Below, piece by piece: positions 13,679 to 16,087 of a stretch of 16,087 nt of DNA. This stretch comes from Actinomycetes bacterium. GTDB lineage: Bacteria; Actinomycetota; Acidimicrobiia; Acidimicrobiales; RAAP-2. The stretch spans positions 1 to 16,087 of the forward strand of contig JAJYPU010000032.1 in assembly GCA_021795095.1 (NCBI GenBank), written 5' to 3'. Position 1 is the stretch's first letter. Each line of letters opens with the position of its first letter. Made by a program: the position numbers and the translations under genes. The notes below the pieces were generated by a model that worked only from the letters and a program-made list of their open reading frames with translations, did not search any database and was not told the origin of the DNA.

Positions 13679-14977
13679 ATGTCCCCGATGCAGAGTCAAG
13701 CCCAGTACGTCCTACGGACGGTCGAGGAACGGGGGATCCGTTTCGTCCAGCTCTGGTTCACCGACGTGCTCGGCCGCCACAAGGCGTTCCACGTCACGCC
13801 GGCGGAGCTAGAGGATGCCCTCGAGGAGGGGATGACCTTCGACGGCAGCGCGATCGACGGCTTCTCGCGCACCCGCGAGTCCGACGTGCTGGCGCGCCCC
13901 GACCTCACGACCTTCCAACTGCTGCCCTGGTACGAAGGCGGCGGGGGCGTCGCGCGCGTGTTCTGCGACATCGACAACATCGACGGGACGCCCTTTGACG
14001 GCTGTCCCCGTCAGCAGCTGCGCCGGGTGCTGGGCCGCGCGCACGAGCAGGGCTACACCTTCTTCGTGGCACCCGAGATCGAGTACTTCTACTTCGAGGG
14101 GCTCGACACCAGCCGGCCACCGCGGCCCATCGACAACGGCAGCTACTTCGACCTGTTGCCCGACGACGTGGGCAGCCAGCTGCGTCGGCGCACCGTGCTC
14201 ATGCTCGAGGAGATGGGCATCGGCGTCGAGCACGCCCAGCACGAGGACGCCCCGGGTCAGCACGAGATCGACCTGCGCTACACCGACGCGCTCACCATGG
14301 CCGACACCGTCATGACGGTGCGCTACGTGGTCAAAGAGCTGGCCCGCCAGTCCGGCGTCACCGCCAGCTTCATGCCCAAACCCCTCGCCACGGTCCAGGG
14401 TTCGGGCATGCACACGCACGTCTCGCTATGGCGAAACGACGCCAACGCCTTCATCGGTGACGGCCCCTACGGGCTCTCGGACGTCGCGACGCGCTTCATC
14501 GCTGGCTTGGTGCGTCACGCTCCCGAAATCACCGCGATCACCAACCAGTGGGTGAACTCCTACAAGCGCCTCATTCCCGGACTCGAGGCGCCGATCAACG
14601 CCGACTGGGCGCGCTACGACGGTGCCGCACTGGTGCGGATCCCCTCGGTCAAGCCCGGGCGCATCGACTCGACCAGGATCGAGTTCCGCTCGCCGGACCC
14701 GGCGGCCAATCCCTACCTCGCCTTCGCCGTGACCCTCGCCGCGGGCCTGCGCGGGGTGACTGGCGACTACGAGCTGCCCACCGAAGGCGAGCGCGTCGCG
14801 CCGCTGCCCCAGTCGCTCGCCGAGGCCGTCGATCTGATGGAGCAGTCCTCGCTGCTGCACGAGACCCTCGGCGAACACCAGGTCGAGTGGTTCTTGCGCA
14901 ACAAGCGCGCCGAGTGGGACGCCTACCGCGGCCAGGTCACCCCTTTTGAGCTCGAACGGTACCTGCCCCTGTTGTGA
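13679..14977 (+). CDS. glnA2: Glutamine synthetase, GSI-alpha type (GlnA2-like)
   Basis: Dodecameric type I glutamine synthetase fold, 432 residues. The N-terminal beta-grasp part has RFVQLWFTDVLGR and MTFDGSAIDGFSR; the catalytic part has PEIEYF (E133, E135), E189 and E196 in HEDAPGQHEIDLR, GSGMHTHVSLW with H245/H247, NQWVNSYKRL and RIEFRSPDPAANPYLAFA. These follow Mycobacterium GlnA2 closely. The adenylylation tyrosine motif of GSI-beta is absent (about residues 365-380 hold no Tyr past 364), so control by GlnE is not expected. AGAGG precedes ATG 13679 by seven bases; ATG 13688 is an alternative that aligns with GlnA2. Streptomyces GlnA2 acts as a gamma-glutamylpolyamine synthetase, so that activity is an alternative. 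It starts 46 bases after glnII and overlaps the regulator by four. Confidence 0.93.
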   Translation: MSPMQSQAQYVLRTVEERGIRFVQLWFTDVLGRHKAFHVTPAELEDALEEGMTFDGSAIDGFSRTRESDVLARPDLTTFQLLPWYEGGGGVARVFCDIDNIDGTPFDGCPRQQLRRVLGRAHEQGYTFFVAPEIEYFYFEGLDTSRPPRPIDNGSYFDLLPDDVGSQLRRRTVLMLEEMGIGVEHAQHEDAPGQHEIDLRYTDALTMADTVMTVRYVVKELARQSGVTASFMPKPLATVQGSGMHTHVSLWRNDANAFIGDGPYGLSDVATRFIAGLVRHAPEITAITNQWVNSYKRLIPGLEAPINADWARYDGAALVRIPSVKPGRIDSTRIEFRSPDPAANPYLAFAVTLAAGLRGVTGDYELPTEGERVAPLPQSLAEAVDLMEQSSLLHETLGEHQVEWFLRNKRAEWDAYRGQVTPFELERYLPLL

Positions 14978-15678
14978 CCATCGACGTCGTGCTCTGCGTG
15001 CCCTCGTGCGAGGGGCCGATCAAGAAGGCCTTCGAGGTCACGGGCGTCACCCCCGCGGTCGCCTCGTCCGGGCGCCTGAACGAGGTCACCGCGCTCGAGC
15101 CGACCGACGGCTACGCGGGCGCCGTGATCAACGCCGCGGGCTTCCCGTTCAACGACGCGATGAACCTCTGTCGCCAGCTACGCCACCGGGACCGTCCGGT
15201 GGGACCGATCATCCTGCTGGTGGACCACTACCAGCTCGACGACCTGACCTTTCGCGAAGACCTCTTCGATGACTTCGTCGTGGGCCCCTTTGACGTGAGC
15301 GAGCTGTCGACCCGGCTGCGCCACCGGCTACGCCGGGCCGGCAACGAGAACGTCGCCGCCCGGATCGAGCAGGGCGGGCTGGTCATGAACCTCGAGACCT
15401 ACCAGGCCACGATCGCGGGACGCGTGATGGACCTGACCTACATGGAGTACGAACTGCTCCGGTTCCTCGCGACCAACCCCCAACGGGTCTTCACGCGTGA
15501 GACACTGCTGAGTCGGGTCTGGGGCTACGAGTACTACGGCGGCGCGCGAACCGTGGACGTCCACGTTCGCCGACTGCGCGCGAAGCTCGGTGAGGAGCAC
15601 GCCCACTTGATCCAGACGGTGCGCTCGGTTGGCTACAAGTTCGGCGCCGACGGCGAACGGGGCGACGGCGAGGACTAG
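14974..15678 (+). CDS. glnR: OmpR-family orphan response regulator, GlnR-like
   Basis: DNA-binding transcription factor. Residues about 140-224 form a winged helix (VMDLTYMEYELLRFLATNP, VFTRETLLSRVWGYEYYGG, ARTVDVHVRRLRAKLG, TVRSVGYKF) that matches streptomycete GlnR nearly throughout. Residues 1-120 are a receiver-like domain stripped of its chemistry: the acidic pair after strand one is replaced (VVLCVPS), the phosphoacceptor position around 52-55 reads INAA, and the conserved lysine before PF is G104. It therefore should not be activated by standard phosphorylation, as also proposed for GlnR. No histidine kinase is next to it. The GTG start shares GTGA with the GlnA2 stop, tying its synthesis to a probable target gene. 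The GlnR assignment is by similarity and context; other orphan OmpR regulators remain possible. Confidence 0.85.
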   Translation: MTIDVVLCVPSCEGPIKKAFEVTGVTPAVASSGRLNEVTALEPTDGYAGAVINAAGFPFNDAMNLCRQLRHRDRPVGPIILLVDHYQLDDLTFREDLFDDFVVGPFDVSELSTRLRHRLRRAGNENVAARIEQGGLVMNLETYQATIAGRVMDLTYMEYELLRFLATNPQRVFTRETLLSRVWGYEYYGGARTVDVHVRRLRAKLGEEHAHLIQTVRSVGYKFGADGERGDGED

Positions 15679-16040
15679 TGCGTGGGGGCGTAGGCCCAGA
15701 GCTCGACCTCGGCGCGGGCGCCGAGCGGCAGCTGGGCCACGGCGACCGCCGAACGGGTGGGACGCGGAACCGTGAAGGCCTCGACCCAGACCTCGTTGCA
15801 GGGGCCGAAGTCGGCCATGTCGAGGAGGAACAGCGTCGCCTTGACGACTTGGTCGAGGGTCGCGCCCGCCTCGGCGAGGACCTCGCGGGCGTTCTCGAGC
15901 GCTTGGCGCAACTGGCCGGCGGCGGACGGGTCGGCCATGGTCGGCGAGTCCTGTCCGGGCAGGAGGCCGAGCTGGCCCGAGATCACGACGAGGTCACCGG
16001 CGCGACGCCACGGCGAGTAGGGCCCTACGGGGGTGGACAC
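15675..16040 (-). CDS. ridA: RidA family protein (YjgF/YER057c/UK114)
   Basis: Enamine/imine deaminase family: RidA hydrolyses reactive 2-aminoacrylate-type intermediates made by PLP enzymes such as threonine dehydratase. The 121-residue protein shows GPYSPWRRAGDLVVISGQLG near the start, a helix ending in LAEAGATLDQVVKATLFL, and PTRSAVAVAQLPLGARAEVELWAYA near the end. R96 and E111 match the substrate-binding Arg105 and the nearby Glu of E. coli RidA, so it belongs to the catalytically competent archetypal group. The GTG start at 16040 is the only start possible after the in-frame stop of the upstream erpA-like gene. Its TAG overlaps the TAG of the opposing regulator gene within one CTAG. It is slightly short at the N-terminus compared with E. 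coli RidA. Confidence 0.92.
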   Translation of the reverse strand: MSTPVGPYSPWRRAGDLVVISGQLGLLPGQDSPTMADPSAAGQLRQALENAREVLAEAGATLDQVVKATLFLLDMADFGPCNEVWVEAFTVPRPTRSAVAVAQLPLGARAEVELWAYAPTH

Positions 16041-16052
16041 GGACGCCGCCGA

Positions 16053-16087
16053 TCAGCTGAAGGAGTTGCCGCACCCGCAGGTGCGCG
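16053..16087 (-). CDS. erpA: A-type Fe-S cluster carrier (ErpA/IscA/HesB), C-terminal end only
   Basis: Only the last eleven codons and the stop are in the window, reading RTCGCGNSFS-stop on the minus strand. The CGCGxSF ending is the hallmark of HesB/IscA/ErpA proteins, whose two C-terminal cysteines bind the Fe-S cluster passed to target enzymes. The stop is 12 bases before the ridA start and in the same frame, so the two genes probably form one transcript. Which A-type carrier it is cannot be told from so short a piece. Confidence 0.8.
   Translation of the reverse strand, partial: RTCGCGNSFS

Overview
The window is a dense, high-GC stretch of bacterial chromosome. Gene content and order point to Actinomycetota. 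The topA-tmk-holB order, a permease divergent from a ceoB/ceoC pair as in Mycobacterium, an actinobacterial-type glutamine synthetase II, a GlnA2-type glutamine synthetase and a GlnR-like orphan regulator all fit. The short primary-type sigma factor and the Lys/Ala-rich tails suggest a lineage outside the classic mycobacteria and streptomycetes, possibly Acidimicrobiia; that placement is inference. I see no mobile element, tRNA, rRNA or CRISPR array. Nearly all of it is housekeeping sequence.

Layout. (1) 1-4111, minus strand: topA, tmk and the 5' part of holB (cut by the window edge) form an overlapping replication/topology operon. (2) 4232-8282: a KimA/APC-type permease (minus) diverges across about 360 bp from two TrkA/RCK subunits, ceoB and ceoC (plus), forming a probable potassium-uptake locus. 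The permease carries an extra C-terminal OB-fold domain. (3) 8322-9089: a HAD-IB phosphatase follows ceoC and converges on rpoD. (4) 9110-12374, minus: nadE (glutamine-dependent NAD synthetase), an unrecognised 166-residue protein translationally coupled to it, and a compact RpoD-family sigma factor with its own likely promoter. (5) 12532-15678, plus: glutamine synthetase II with a histone-like basic tail, a GlnA2-type GSI-alpha enzyme, and a GlnR-like OmpR-family regulator with a degenerate receiver. This is a nitrogen-assimilation cluster. (6) 15675-16087, minus: ridA, preceded by the last codons of an A-type Fe-S carrier (ErpA/IscA/HesB).

Expression architecture. Many starts are GTG, and several gene pairs overlap through GTGA, ATGA or similar junctions. 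Three genes have a TAnnnT hexamer 6-7 nt before a GTG with no good Shine-Dalgarno, which suggests leaderless transcripts. The points most worth following are the permease/OB-fold fusion, the basic tail on glutamine synthetase II, and the probable GlnR-type regulator sitting inside its presumed target operon.
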